Source: Diphasiastrum complanatum
Taxonomy: Eukaryota; Streptophyta; Lycopodiopsida; Lycopodiales; Lycopodiaceae
Assembly: GCA_029204225.1 (NCBI GenBank)
Contig: CM055093.1
Coordinates: 23,107,912-23,171,911, forward strand
Direction: 5' to 3'
DNA: 64,000 nt
Shown here: positions 12,174 to 23,800 of the stretch, piece by piece
How positions within the stretch are numbered: position 1 is the first letter of the stretch
Layout of the letters: each line of letters begins with the position of its first letter
Notes under the pieces: generated by a model
What the model was told of the DNA's origin: nothing
The model's database searches: none
Seen by the model: only the letters and a program-made list of their open reading frames with translations
Made by a program: the position numbers and the translations under genes

Positions 12174-12990
12174 AAATTGTAGTGAAAATTTTCTATCCTT
12201 CTCTCAATCCTAGATCCAAGCACACAAGCATCAAGGAGATGATGAGGATTAGCTAGTTGTCACGCAAAGATTCGTTCCCATGAGAGTGATAACATATTTC
12301 ATACTCTAGCATGTGCATATGATTCATATCTAACACTAAGGTCCATTAGCACTACATCCTTTAACGCTAGATCCACAACAATAATAGAAACTTACTCTTC
12401 TCTCTCTCTCTCTTTCTCTCTCAAAAAGCATAAGAACATTCAATTCCAATAAGCATCAAATCCAACAAATAACAAATCCAAAGAAATCATGAGAGTTAGA
12501 GGAGGAAATATGGAGAGCAAGGACATTCCATATCCATTTCATAAGAGGGCCAACCTGCTTGTACTGAAAGAAGAGAATATGTACAAAATAAGTCGAATCC
12601 ACCACTATATATAGTGGATTTTAGGGCTTTGGTCTCAAATCCTATTGGCCAATTTCTACCTCCCTAACTATTTAAATTTGAATTTTGGAAAACCAACTTG
12701 AACATTGGTAGAAATCCCTTTTATTCACTAACTTGACTTTTAGGCCCTACGACATTAAAAGTCCCGCAAAACGGCCTAAAGTCATTTTATTGACTTCTAA
12801 CTAATCAAATAACTATGTGATCACTGTGAAGAATTTCAAATCAATTAAGATCCAAATCTATAAAATGATCTTGTTGGAAAGAGGTATGTGAAAGATAGGT
12901 CGAATATGATTCAAATAAATTAAATTCAAACGACAAAAAAAAAAAACTTATCTTGTGCAGCGGAATAGACTATCTTCCTCTTTCTTCATG
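12174..12990 (-). repeat. 5' LTR of a second Athila-type Gypsy
   Basis: It starts at the primer site. On the minus strand it carries a TATA-like CTATATATAG near 12610, preceded by GGGAGGTAGAAATTGGCCAATAGG. The same layout (GGCCTAAAAGTCAAGTTAG, GGGAGGTAGAAATCAGCCAATAGGG, then a TATAAATAG box) is found on the plus strand at 51990-52100, so both are LTRs of one family. The outer end is not defined. Confidence 0.65.
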
Positions 12991-13393
12991 CATGACTACA
13001 CCTATCAATTTCAAACAAAGCAATAGCGATAAAAATCACGTTCGATCTTATAGCTACTAACTTTGAAATCATCACTACTACAATGATCACATAGCCAAAC
13101 AATAATACATTGAACTATAAGACAAATCATTAGTCGCGAAGAACTACAAAAATGCATACATTTTGAGACGAACCTAAACGCAATAAAAGATAGTATTGAT
13201 TCAGTATGAAAACAAAACAGAATAAATGAGTACAATAAGTTGCGGATCGAAGCCGCGTACTCTAAGCTATCTCTGAGTGACTAAAATGAAAGTCTGAATT
13301 AAGCGCAATGCTGATAAGCAGTAAGCACAATAGCAATCTCTAAACAATTCTAAGAAGTGAGCTAGAATACTCAGGAGTATTCAAGCTCGCAGG

Positions 13394-13395
<2 letters not shown>

Positions 13396-13463
<68 letters not shown>
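13396..13463. repeat. (GA)n microsatellite
   Basis: About 34 uninterrupted GA units. Confidence 0.97.
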
Positions 13464-13465
<2 letters not shown>

Positions 13466-13499
13466 AATTATTCGATACTTGCTAATCTATTGATCAAAA

Positions 13500-13887
13500 A
13501 CTTCAAAAACTATATGAATATGAACAACTATTTATATTAAGCAATTAGATCATAAAAAAGCATCATCCAATTGGCTGTGATGTGCTGACATCCATCCAGT
13601 TAGGGCTTCTTAGAAATTACTTGTTGACGGATTAATGCAAGTCGGTGGCTTTGGTCTTAAACAATCTGTTTGCAGATGATTTAAACGTAAACAATAACTT
13701 TGTAGAAATGAACGCCGAAGTGAGAGAAAATTTCGAATGATGACAATCTCGAAAATGCCGACACTATGAGCCATTTTCGAGTACTTATGTAGACTGTATA
13801 AAAACACAAAGAAATCTGCAGGTCTGGATAAAAGTCGGACGAAGATTAAAATGTCGATTAGTCGATTAGTAGGAGAATAATCCAACA
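13500..13887 (-). repeat. 3' LTR (inner part) of minus-strand Copia
   Basis: On the minus strand a purine tract AAGGGAGAG is followed by TGTTGGATTATTC, the classic polypurine tract and Copia LTR start. This places the LTR edge at 13887. The far end is not defined, and the LTR may extend left past the GA tract. Confidence 0.6.
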
Positions 13888-13894
13888 CTCTCCC

Positions 13895-14710
13895 TTAATC
13901 TAAATCCACGAATGCCTTGACCTTTAAACTTAGTTCTGCACAAAAATTTCTGTGTGTATCCAAGCTTAATGCTTTAGTAAAAATATCTGTTGTCATATCT
14001 TGCGTTCGACAGTACTGCAATCTGACCTCTTTGTCGAAAACTTTGCTTCTGACATAGTGATACTTGAGTTCAATGTCCTTACTCCTAGAATGAGATCTAG
14101 GCTTGGCTGATAAGACAATAGCACTTTGATTATCACAAAATAATAATGCTGGAACATATTGATTCAGACTGATATGTGAAAGTAAGTTTCTCAACCAAAC
14201 TGCTTCCTTAGTGGCTTGTGACGCTATGATATACTCTGATGTTGTAGAAGATAAAGCTATCAAAGATTGCTTACAACTGTTCCAAGAAATAGGACCATTG
14301 TTGAGGAAGAATGTAAAACTAGAAGTAGTTTTTCAAGTGTCAACATCTCCTGCCCAACTTGCATATGTGTAACCACTGAATAAAGTGAGTTTGTCATTGT
14401 CGACTGTTCCATAGCAAATGCAAAAGTCCATAGTAGCTCAAAGATATCTCATGACTCTGATAAGAGCCTTCCAATGTGTTATACCATGGTTACTCATAAA
14501 CTGACTTAGGGAATTGATTGCAAAAGCTATGTCTGGCCTGATACAGATCATTGCGTACATAAGAGATCCTATTATCGAATGATAATGATACTCTCGCATC
14601 TGTTCCTTTTCTTTGATTGTTCGGGGACACTGGTCCTTGGACAATTTGAGACTTGGTTCCATTGGTGAGAGAGCTAACTTGCAATTAATCAAATTATATC
14701 TGACTAACAT
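13895..14710 (-). pseudogene. Ty1/Copia RNase H and end of RT
   Basis: Minus strand. EQMREYHYHSIIGSLMYAMI (near 14620-14560) is the RT/RNase H junction. SSTTSEYIIASQATKEAVWL and ALLFCDNQSAIVLSAKPRSH followed by DIFTKALSLDTHRNF form Copia RNase H and its usual C-terminus. A broken segment near 14264-14437 separates the two frames. It ends within 10 bp of the polypurine tract. Confidence 0.88.
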
Positions 14711-14742
14711 ATTGTAGATGCACTTATGCTAAGTAATGTAAA

Positions 14743-15720
14743 TCAACTTTTGATTTCTCTCTCTATGGACTTAATACCAAGGCAGAAATGAGCTTCGCCC
14801 AGATCGGTTATGTCGAATTCGGAAGATAGCATTAACTTTTCTTCTTTTATCAGATCGTTGCCAAAGAGCAATGTGTCATCCACATACAAAGTGATTATGA
14901 TAAAAGACTGCTGCATTGTCTTGAAGTAAACATTAGAATTTGAAGAGCTTGGCGTGTAGCCGTGATCAATAAGAAAACTATTGATCCTTTGAAACCATGC
15001 TCGAGCAGATTGCTTCAAGCCATAAAGTGCCTTATGGAGTTTACACACATGATTGTGTTTACCTTCAATAATATAACCTTCGGGTTGCACCATGTAAATG
15101 TCTTATTCGATAAGTCCATTGAGATATGATGTCTGTACATCCATTTGATGTATCTCCAAATCTGCTGCAGCAGCAAACAATAACAAAAGTTGAATAGTAG
15201 AATGCCTGACTACTAGACTGAAGGTCTCGATGTAATCGACGTTGTATACCTGAGAAAATCCTCTGGCGACAAGTCGGGATTTTCTTCTGTCGATGCTTCC
15301 GTCTGCTTTGTACTTGACTTTGAAAATCCATTTACAATCAACTGCGTTTCTGCTAGCAGGTAATTCGACAATTGTCCATGTCTGGTTCTTGATAATACTC
15401 TTTATCTATAGCTTCTTTCCAGAAATCGGAATCGGACTGACTGAGTGCCTCTTCGACAGTCGTCGGCTCATGAACAAGATAGGCTGCAGACTCGTTGATA
15501 TACCTCATAGGTGGTCTACTAGTCCTTGATGATCTTCTGGTAAATGGAGGAAGTTGATTATTTTCATCATACTGTAGTTGCTGAACTGCGACACCATCTT
15601 CTTTGGATTCATCTTTAATATGTTATTCGTCGAAAATAGATGAGCTTGGACCTTCAATGATAATAGTCGACTGAGGAACCTCAAAGTTCAATATGTCGAA
15701 CGATCAGACAAGTCAGCTAA
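14743..15720 (-). pseudogene. Ty1/Copia reverse transcriptase
   Basis: Minus strand. The frame from 15093 gives VCKLHKALYGLKQSARAWFQ and ITLYVDDTLLFGNDL, with the YVDD catalytic box near 14895. Upstream, in other frames, WTIVELPASRNAVDCKWIFK (near 15380-15320) and HQMDVQTSYLNG (near 15150) complete the RT. Several frameshifts and stops are present. Confidence 0.85.
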
Positions 15721-16014
15721 ATGGGCCTTGCCTTTTCCTTTGAGGTCGATAAATTGATCTTCGATGAAGATGACATCCCGGATAGTGAATATCTTCAACT
15801 TGATGGGATCGAACAACTTGTAAGCTTGATCCGAAGTAGTGTAGTTGATGAAAATACATTTGATACTCTGGAAGTCGAGCTTCTTCCTGAGATCATGAGA
15901 AATCTGCGCATAAGCAGTACATCCAAAAACTTTTAAATTTGATAAAGAAGGTTTGGTACCTGTCCAAATTTCAAATGGTGTTTTGTCTGAGAGATCTTTA
16001 GTAGGACATCTATT

Positions 16015-16880
16015 CTAAATATAGGTTGTTGTTGAAACAGCTTCAACCCAGAAGGACTTTGGAAGTTTTGCATGTGATAACATGCACTTTGCCGATTCGA
16101 CTAAGGTTCTGTTCTTTCTCTCAAAAGGACCATTTGATTGAGGCAAATAGGAGGTAATGTATTGTTCCTCAATGCTGTTGTTGAGGCAGTACTCCTTGAA
16201 TTCGGTAGAGATGTATTCTCCCCCATTGTCGAATCTCAGTGCTTTAATTCTTTTACTTGTCTGATTTTCTTTTACCTGTCTGAATTGTCTAAACTTGATA
16301 AAGGCTTCTGATTTATGCTTGATGAAATAAACAGTTGTTCTTCGAGAGCATTTGTCAATAACAGTAATGAAATACTCTGCATCTAGCAATGAAGGAGTTT
16401 GCATAGGCTCACATATATTTGAATGAACAACATCTAACAGACCTTTTGCTGCATGTCTATGACTCGATCTAAAAGGAATTATAGTCTGCTTTCCAATGAT
16501 GCAGCTATGGCATATATGAAGATCAACTTTGCCAGAAGGATAGTCGAGACCAAGTGCTAGGGATTGTCTGGACATGCTCAATACATATGCGTAATTCAAG
16601 TGTCCTGAGCGATGATGCCATAGTAATGCTTTATTGACAAGAACAGAGGTTTTCAAGGCTTGACTAGAATCATAATAACAATGTGCCAATCTATATAAGT
16701 ATCCATGCCTTTTGTTGAGTGCAAGGACCTTATTACTCCTATCGATAATTCTGCATTGATCAGACTCAAACTCCACCTTATGACCTAAATCTACTTACTG
16801 ATAACAGATTTGTAGAGAGTTTAGGAACATACAAGACTTTTGACATGGGAAACTCTTCAAAAGATATATGAATCCAAGAA
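16015..16880 (-). pseudogene. Ty1/Copia integrase
   Basis: Minus strand. YVPKLSTNLLSVSKL (near 16830) is the end of the protease/GAG-pre-integrase linker. Then come LLWHHRSGHLNYAYVLSMSR, the HHCC-type CHSCIIGKQ, YFITVIDKCSRRTTVYFIKH, ALRFDNGGEYISTEFKEYC and LPQSNGPFERKNRTLVESAK. These cover the three catalytic acid regions of the integrase core. It continues past a stop at 16014 toward RT. The gag and protease of this element are absent: at about 16900 the sequence joins a plus-strand Copia. Confidence 0.88.
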
Positions 16881-16910
16881 TACGCTAAAGGAGAGAGTGG
16901 ACATTCATAT

Positions 16911-17819
16911 GTGTCGAGAGTTAAAGACTTAAACAAGGAGCTTGCTTACATAGGAGATTCCATTAAGGAAAATGAACTTGTTCAACTAATCTTGAATGGT
17001 TTGAGTGTGGATTTTGCTAACCTAGTGCAAGGCTATGCAATTATGGGCAAGTTGACCTCACTTGAATATCTCCAAGGAGTCCTCATGGCCGAGGAAAGTA
17101 GGAGAACTCACATCAAGTCAAGGATGGAGAAGCTCTCCCTCAATGATGGAGATGACAAGGCTCTTTTCACCAAGATCAAGAGCAAATCCAAAGGCAAGGG
17201 TGCTGCATTCAAGAAAGTCAAAGGTGAAGATCAAGAAAGATCTTCAAGTCCAAGCTCGAGCAAGCCAAAGAAGGATAAGTCGAAAGTCAAATGCTACTTT
17301 TGTGGCAAGATGAGGCACTATGCCTCGGAGGGCTTCAAGAAGAAGCAATCTCAAAGTCAAGCAAACCTAGGCCAAGAGGAAGGGGAGAGCTCTCATGAAG
17401 GTTCACTCATGATGTCAAGTTTATCATCTTCAAGCATAAGAGATGAAGACCCTTGCTGGATAGATAGTGGGGCTAACTCCCACATGACAAGTAAGAGGGA
17501 GTATTTCTCAAACTTATCTACCTATGATGGACCTATCAAGTCAATTTTTATAGCAAATAATTATGCTTGTAAGGTAGAAGCCATAGAATCCAGACCTTTA
17601 TGCTTGGGATCTTCAAGGAAGATCAAGATTGATGGAGTACTTTACATTCCTAGTATCACTAAGAACTTGCTTAGTGTAGGACAATTGCTTGACAATGGTT
17701 TGATTGTGGAGTTCACTACAAATGCATGTAACATCAAGAAGGATGGCAAGACCATTGTTAGAGGCATAAGATTTGGAATATTATTCAAATTAGATGCCTA
17801 TGTGGATGCTAATATGTGA
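16911..17819 (+). pseudogene. Ty1/Copia gag-protease fragment
   Basis: A plus-strand frame of 302 codons without an obvious start: NELVQLILNGLSVDFANLVQ (gag) and a Lys-rich linker. Then CYFCGKMRHYASEGF is a zinc knuckle in which the last Cys is replaced by Gly. DPCWIDSGANSHMTSKREYF is the protease active site with Asp-Ser-Gly. The tail LYIPSITKNLLSVGQL leads to the GAG-pre-integrase region. The gag N-terminus is missing because the fragment starts abruptly at the junction with the minus-strand Copia. Confidence 0.85.
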
Positions 17820-18307
17820 TGCTAGCCGAGGAGACCAAACTATCCAACCATAGCCTTTGGCACAAAAGACTTGGTCACATCAACTCAAAGTCCATGGATG
17901 TCATGTGCAAGGAGGAGCTTGCCTTAGGACTTCCAAGATCATTGGCAAAAGAGGAGAAAATATGTGAAGCATGTGCTCTCTCAAAAGCACATAAGAAGCC
18001 CTTCCCAATTTCAATCACAAAGACAACTCATCAACTTGAGTTGACCCACTTGGATGTACACTTTGCAAGTACAATGTCCAATGGAGGTGCCACCATGTTT
18101 GTCACATTCATAGATGATTACTCAAGGTTTTGTTGGGTATTTGAAAGCTTTCTTAAGTTCAAAGCATTTGTTGAGAAGCATCTTGATCACAAAATCAAAA
18201 CTTTTAGAAGTGATAGTGGTGGAGAATATATCTCCAATGCTTTTAAAGATTTTGTGATCAAGAAGGGATTAAAAAAGAATTACACGTGTGAAGAGTTTTG
18301 GAGCTAA
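17816..18307 (+). pseudogene. Ty1/Copia integrase N-terminal part
   Basis: Overlaps the previous frame by four bases, so a frameshift separates two parts of one polyprotein. It has SLWHKRLGHINSKSMDVM, CEACALSKAHKKPFP (zinc-binding HHCC) and FVTFIDDYSRFCWVF. It stops after FRSDSGGEYISNAFKDF, before the catalytic Glu. No RT follows. Confidence 0.85.
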
Positions 18308-18679
18308 TTCATGGAGTTCAAGCCAAGATAAGCTAGGAATCAATGCGTTGATTAGTAATCTAGCTTATAGATCTTGTTTGGATCTTAAGTAAAGACATGA
18401 AAATCAACAATGGACAGACCGTTTCGGGCTTGCATGACCTCTACAATTCATTCTTTGTATTGATACTAATGGAATAGGTTCAAATGATGTTGAAAAACTT
18501 GGATGCAAGGTTTCCAAGCAATCCAACAAGTGCATGCATCAAAAAATAGAAAAAACCTTAAAAAAACATGGTTTTTATTACTATTTTTTGGGCTTTTATC
18601 CATGTTCTGACACACAAATCGTTCATGAAACCATCTACTAATCCATCAAGCCTCAAAACAACCTGAAACAGCTGAAGTG
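18308..18679. other. Gap between Copia and Gypsy scraps, nothing recognised
   Basis: AT-rich sequence with no protein similarity on either strand. Confidence 0.4.
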
Positions 18680-19078
18680 AACTACTCCACAATAGAACGT
18701 GAAGCTTTTGGTTATGGTCTTTTGGTTTAGTTATTATTTAGTGGCAACTCATTTCCATTTTATATAGATCATGAACCTTTGTTATATTTGGTGAACAAGA
18801 CATGCAATATTTGCAAGGTGGATATGTTACTATCAGAGTTTGATTTTCAAGTTGTGGTTCAGAAAGGTAAACAATATGTTATGTGGAAAAGGTGTATTCT
18901 GCCATATGAAGTACCTGATTTAATCATGTTATCACATGATGGAATGAGAGGAGGTCATTTTGCAGCTGATGTTACTATTTGCAAGATTTTGCAATTAGTA
19001 CGTTGGTGGCCTTCAATTCATAAGGATACGGAGAAGTACATTACATCTTGTGATGTTTTTCAACGTGGCGTCGACTGA
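18680..19078 (+). pseudogene. Ty3/Gypsy RNase H to integrase zinc region, scrap
   Basis: Plus strand. A broken RNase H, with DHEPLLYLVNKTCNI and FDFQVVVQKGKQY, jumps to the integrase zinc-binding region with HDGMRGGHFAADVTICKIL and a CDVFQRG end. It is the same family as the minus-strand fragment B at 7.0-7.7 kb but has a deletion between RNase H and the zinc region. Confidence 0.8.
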
Positions 19079-20280
19079 CAAAACATAATTATGAACCAAT
19101 GCGTCCAGTGTTAGCACAAGTACTAACATGTGGCAGCTCTGCAACCCTAATGAGACATCAAGGTTAAGCTTATAGAACTAGAGCTAGGTCTCTGACATTA
19201 AGGGTGGGATACTCGGCTACAATTTCAGAGCATAAGTCAATAATGAGCTCTAATGAATGTATTTACATGATTGGGGAGGATTGGTGCAATCTCAATATTG
19301 ATGCTATGAAGGCCTTGTTGAATTTCAAAGGCCTTGTTGGATTTCAAAGTTCAAGTGGAAATCAACTTTTTAATGAGTATCCTGAAAATGTAACATACTT
19401 AAAATTTTTGAAGACTGCCATTATGAACGTAAGATTGAAATTGAGAATCGAAATTTATTTCAACCCTAGGAATCAAAATCCACATTGATCCTTCGATCGG
19501 TCGAATCGAATTTGTATAATTTTTGACCCCGACACTCATTTCGACCCAAAGCTCTATTTCGACCATGGCAACCATTTTTGACCCAAGGTCTATTTCAACC
19601 TTGGCAACTGTTTTCGATCCAAGTCGCGATCGATTCTGATCCAAGAATGATGTTGACAATTTTTTTGACTTTGTAAATACAAGTAAAGATCTATGGTGAT
19701 CGTTATCTACTGTAGGACGGATTGGGCAACATAGTAAAACACTTGTTTATTCTCAGTAATTTAGGACCAATAGAATTTTGCTGTAAATAAACAAGTAGTG
19801 CGCCTGAGTTATTAAGTCAATGCAAGCAGGGCAAGAGCAATTTCTCAAGTTAGTAATTATTGTACTCCTCTGATCTTCGTGAAGACTAATTTTTCAATGA
19901 AAAGTATTTTCGGCTCTTGGCTTCAATCTTTGATTATCTTACATACTGTTTGTTTAATCAGATTGCTTCTATTACATCTATTTATTGTCTGAGTATGGCA
20001 CTACATATTTTAATTAACTTAGTTAATTTGTCTTCCGCTGCTACTGTCTATTCAGACCTTTTTTGAATTCACTTTTGCTAATTTTCCAATTTTTTCAACC
20101 GGCCTAGTTAAGCTTAGGGCAGGGCTAAAAAGATAGGGTTAGGGCTACAAAATCTGGATCATGGCTCTCCCAAGCCTGAACAAGAGATAAAAGATGGAGG
20201 GAATAAGTTTGAAGGGGGGGTTGAGCATAGTGTCGAGGAAAGCCATTCAGATGCTGCCACGTCTCCTATAGTATTCTAAA
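19079..20280. other. Non-coding, LTR-like sequence upstream of EME1
   Basis: No gene is seen. 19520-19640 holds imperfect repeats of a word like CATTTCGACCCAAGGTCTA. 19680-20000 has the look of a Copia LTR end (TTTTCAATGAAAAGTATTTTC), but no primer site or partner was found. Confidence 0.35.
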
Positions 20281-20287
20281 AACTTGA

Positions 20288-20293
20288 CACGTG
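20288..20293 (+). promoter_or_regulatory. G-box (CACGTG) upstream of EME1
   Basis: GACACGTGGCAG lies 239 bp before the proposed EME1 ATG. G-boxes bind bZIP/bHLH factors in plants. The position is plausible for a promoter or 5' UTR, but no transcript start can be placed. Confidence 0.3.
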
Positions 20294-20384
20294 GCAGTCG
20301 TCCAAGGGCTAGCAAATCAAGCACAGGCATTAGGCGCCATTGCTCTACTCTCTATTCAAAACAGAGAGAGAGAGAGCTCTATTC

Positions 20385-20390
<6 letters not shown>

Positions 20391-20434
<44 letters not shown>
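20391..20434. repeat. (GA)n microsatellite in the presumed EME1 5' UTR
   Basis: About 22 GA units followed by a CA/GA-mixed stretch to 20485. A shorter GA run lies at 20362-20376. It ends 98 bp before the proposed start codon. Confidence 0.95.
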
Positions 20435-20440
<6 letters not shown>

Positions 20441-20531
20441 CACACACAGACACAGAGACAGAAAGACACATACACAAACAATTACAGGCAGACTGATAGA
20501 GCTTGTGGGCAGTCTGGGCAGTCCAGCCACA

Positions 20532-20835
20532 ATGTTTCATGTTGTATCAGATTCAGAAAAAGAAGAAGAAGAAAAACAAGATGATGATGATGATGAGCAT
20601 CTGATGGTGAACTGGAAGGCAAGCCCAGGTCAGATTGTGAAGGCAGGAGGCCCATCTCAGATTGTGAAGTCAAACCCATTTGCAACACAGGCCATTGTGT
20701 CCTCCTCACTACCACCGGCTACAAGCAGTTGCACCCACAAGCTGAATTGCTCTGACATACAATCGGCAGGCGAGGGCAGGAGAGCATTACCTCCACCTGC
20801 CAGTTTGGGTCCATTGCATCCTCAGATTAATGCAG
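20532..20835 (+). CDS. EME1: EME1 exon 1 (proposed)
   Basis: The first ATG after an in-frame stop at 20331. It encodes [15 protein letters not shown], an Asp run, then a Ser/Pro-rich stretch. The donor is GCAG|GTGTGG. It leaves one base (G), which joins AC at 27966 to make the GAC codon before [12 protein letters not shown], so phase fits. An acidic N-terminus suits EME1, but this exon is not conserved enough to prove by eye, and its donor is weak beyond AG|GT. Confidence 0.55.
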
Positions 20836-23800
20836 GTGTGGCCTCCTATGTTGTACTATGTGTTTTTTTTTCTATTTGATGTGCTCGTTTGTGCAGCTAA
20901 GTCGAACTTGGCACCTCAAGTCGAGGAAAGGAATTCCTGACCTAGATGCAACTTATCGAAGGACTAAGTTGCTGTCTTTTTGCTTTTTGCTTTGTTTTTC
21001 TACCTTTGAAGCTTTGAGGTTTGCGGTCACATCATCACTGCTTCTACATGTCATATTTAAACTAAATGTGCTGGAGTCATAGAAGCAAAGCACATCAATT
21101 TGAAAGATTCAAATAGACAATGTAGTAGGTTTTTTTTTAGCGAGAGTTCTCTTTTTGTTTTCATGAGTTTATTGAGATTAAGTTTTTTTTCTAAACACTT
21201 TGTGATTTGTGGAATTTCTTTGAATGAATTCGAATCAAAATTCAAATTGAGTCAATTCGAATCGACTTGGAACTATGGCCGGAGTAAATAGTTTGTACTT
21301 GCAAAGACGCCCTTTCGTATTTAGAGCTGTATGGCGGGGGGGTGGGGGGGTTTAGGGTATATCATATTGCATTCCAAATGGTGATTTCCGATCTTTATGG
21401 GCTGGTAGAAAACATTGACAAGCCATAATTCGACAGAAACCTCTACAGGCAGATTACAATTCAGGATGAAGCATAACGGCAGTAGTTAGTAATAGTTAGT
21501 TAAAATGGTTTTCTTGTCATGTGAACCTGAAACGCTAGGTTAAGCCTTTCTTGGCAAGCAGGTGTATCGACGTGTATGTATAGGACCAATTTTTGAAAAT
21601 GAAAGCACGCGATCTTGTGAATGCTTTTTGTCTTTCTGTAACTTGTGATTTTATCATTTTGTGATCTTTCTCATTCTGTTCTTGTTAGCATACTTGTAAT
21701 GTAATCTATTGCAGGAACTCGATTGTTCTCTTACAATGGTTATGGGCCCACACGCGCGGTAGATCTTGGATCTGTAGGACGTGTAAAGCGAGAATCATTC
21801 CGAGGACGATCGATTGTGCTAGGGGAGATCACACGCGGAGGTAGTCATGTTAAAGAAAAAGGTGATTTCGATCGGGAAGCGTCACTGGAAGATGGCAGCA
21901 GACAGCGGATTCGACTTCGGAATGATAGAATGGCTGGATGGCTCAAACTACTTTGCATGGAGCTGGAAGCTAAAGATCATACTGAGAGAGAAGGGGCTGT
22001 GAGGAGTGATCGACGGAACTGAGGTCGTCGAACTTGACGGAGAAGGGCGTGCAAAGAGTGCAGCCCAGGCTGAAATCCTGAATCAGAAGGAGGAGAAAGC
22101 ATACATGGTGCTGTGCATGGCGTTGGGAGACACGACTGTTTCGCAAGTTCGGGATACAGAGACAGGTGGTTTTTGTGGTATTTTTTGATGGTTTTTTCTA
22201 ATGTTTCTGCAAATCTGTTGGGAATAAACCTTCGCCCTTCAATCTGAAGGTTCTGTGAATGAAACCAAAGCTGTTTGCAACTCGGCAAAGGATTCCTAGA
22301 AGAGGGCAAAAAGTTATCAATTCTGATGACAATTTTGACTCCTTTTTTATCAAATGTGACAGAAATGACCGATTTTTGTTGTTTTCTTTGATTTTTCGGA
22401 TCCAAATGGATCTTAAGAAATGGGGATCTGAATAGCTTTCCCTGCTCAACAATCAGATTAGATTTCAAACAAGAAGATCCACTCAAATCAAGTAAAGAAG
22501 ACGTACGAGGCGGCAGGCTTCTCAAGCATACTAACACTACACAGGCAGCTGAAGGCGCTCAAGATGATAGAGGGTGATCTGATGTCGCCTCATATTGACA
22601 AGGTTAAGAGCATATGGAGGCAGCAGGCGCAATCCTGGACAAAAGGCAACTCGTGTACACACTAATCACAAGCTTGCCTGCGAGCTATGATCCTCTGGTC
22701 ATGACTTTGGACGGATTCGAAGAAAGGCTGGATCTTGATTTTGTCACGAGGAGGTTGCTGCAAGAAGAAGCCAAGAGGAAAGTGAACCCGCCTGCAGACG
22801 AGATGGCTCTGATATCCAGTTTCAAGAAGGCGCAAATAAAGGAAGGAAAACAACACAATGCAAGACAAGAAGGGAACAAATCTTGGAGCGAGGGCAAGAA
22901 GGTGAAAAGTGAGAAGAGATGCTTTTATTTGATCAGATTGGACACTTCATCCGCGATTGTCGGAAGAAAAAGGAGGATCAGGAGAAAGGGGAGACTTCAC
23001 AGGCGAATCTGGCGGAGGAGGAGGAGGACGCGGAAGAACTACCAAAAGTCTATGGACCGATGGCCCTGATCAAAGAACAGAGCAAGGACTCAAGTGGATC
23101 ATCTGATCACAAGAGCGAAAGCGTGGTGAAATTGAGCAGAGAGGAACAACAGGAAGCAAACTCCGTTGACACCTGCTGGTACATGGACTCCGGAGCGACT
23201 TCCCATATGACCTTTGAGTGAAAGGGATTTATCACATATGAGCTGGTAACCAGGAAGAGGGAGATTACGGTGGGGGACCGGAGCAAGGCGAACGTGGTGG
23301 GTATTGGATCAGTAGCTGTCTGGTTAGGAAAGGGGAGAGAGCTAATAATCCAAGAGGTACTCCATGTACCGAACTTGGCAAAGAATTTGATTTCAGTTGG
23401 GTCACTCACAGACAAAGGGATGGAAGTTTCCTTCGAGAGACAGGGATGCATGATTACAAATGAAGGGGAGGTGATTGCAATAGGATTCAGGATGGGGTCA
23501 AGTGGATTGTACCAGCTGCAAGGAGGGACTATTGAGAGATCATCAGCCTACATAAGTCTGGAATCGAAGTGCAAAAATAATCTATGGCATAGACGGATGG
23601 GTCATGTCGGAGGGAGGAGCTTGCAGAGGCTGGCCAAAGAAACTATGCTTGAAGAATATGACCACGATTTGAGGGAATGCATAGAGAGATGTGAAGCTTG
23701 TGTGTATGGCAAGCAACACAGACTCCCATTGTGTAAAAATCTGTCAGATCAAACGACTGATCTACTCGAACTTGTGCATTCTGACCTATGTGGTCCAATG

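Noticed and set aside
20345-20530. Minus-strand Leu/Ser/Cys-rich open frame
   Set aside because: It is the complement of the GA/CA microsatellite, with no family resemblance.
20340-20531. Upstream extension of EME1 exon 1 through an (Arg-Glu)n stretch
   Set aside because: The frame is open from a TAG at 20331 but has no ATG before 20532. The Arg-Glu run is a translated GA microsatellite.
20892-20990. Second candidate exon after TGTGCAG with [15 protein letters not shown]
   Set aside because: Including it would break the phase match between exon 1 and exon 2, and no EME1 similarity is visible.
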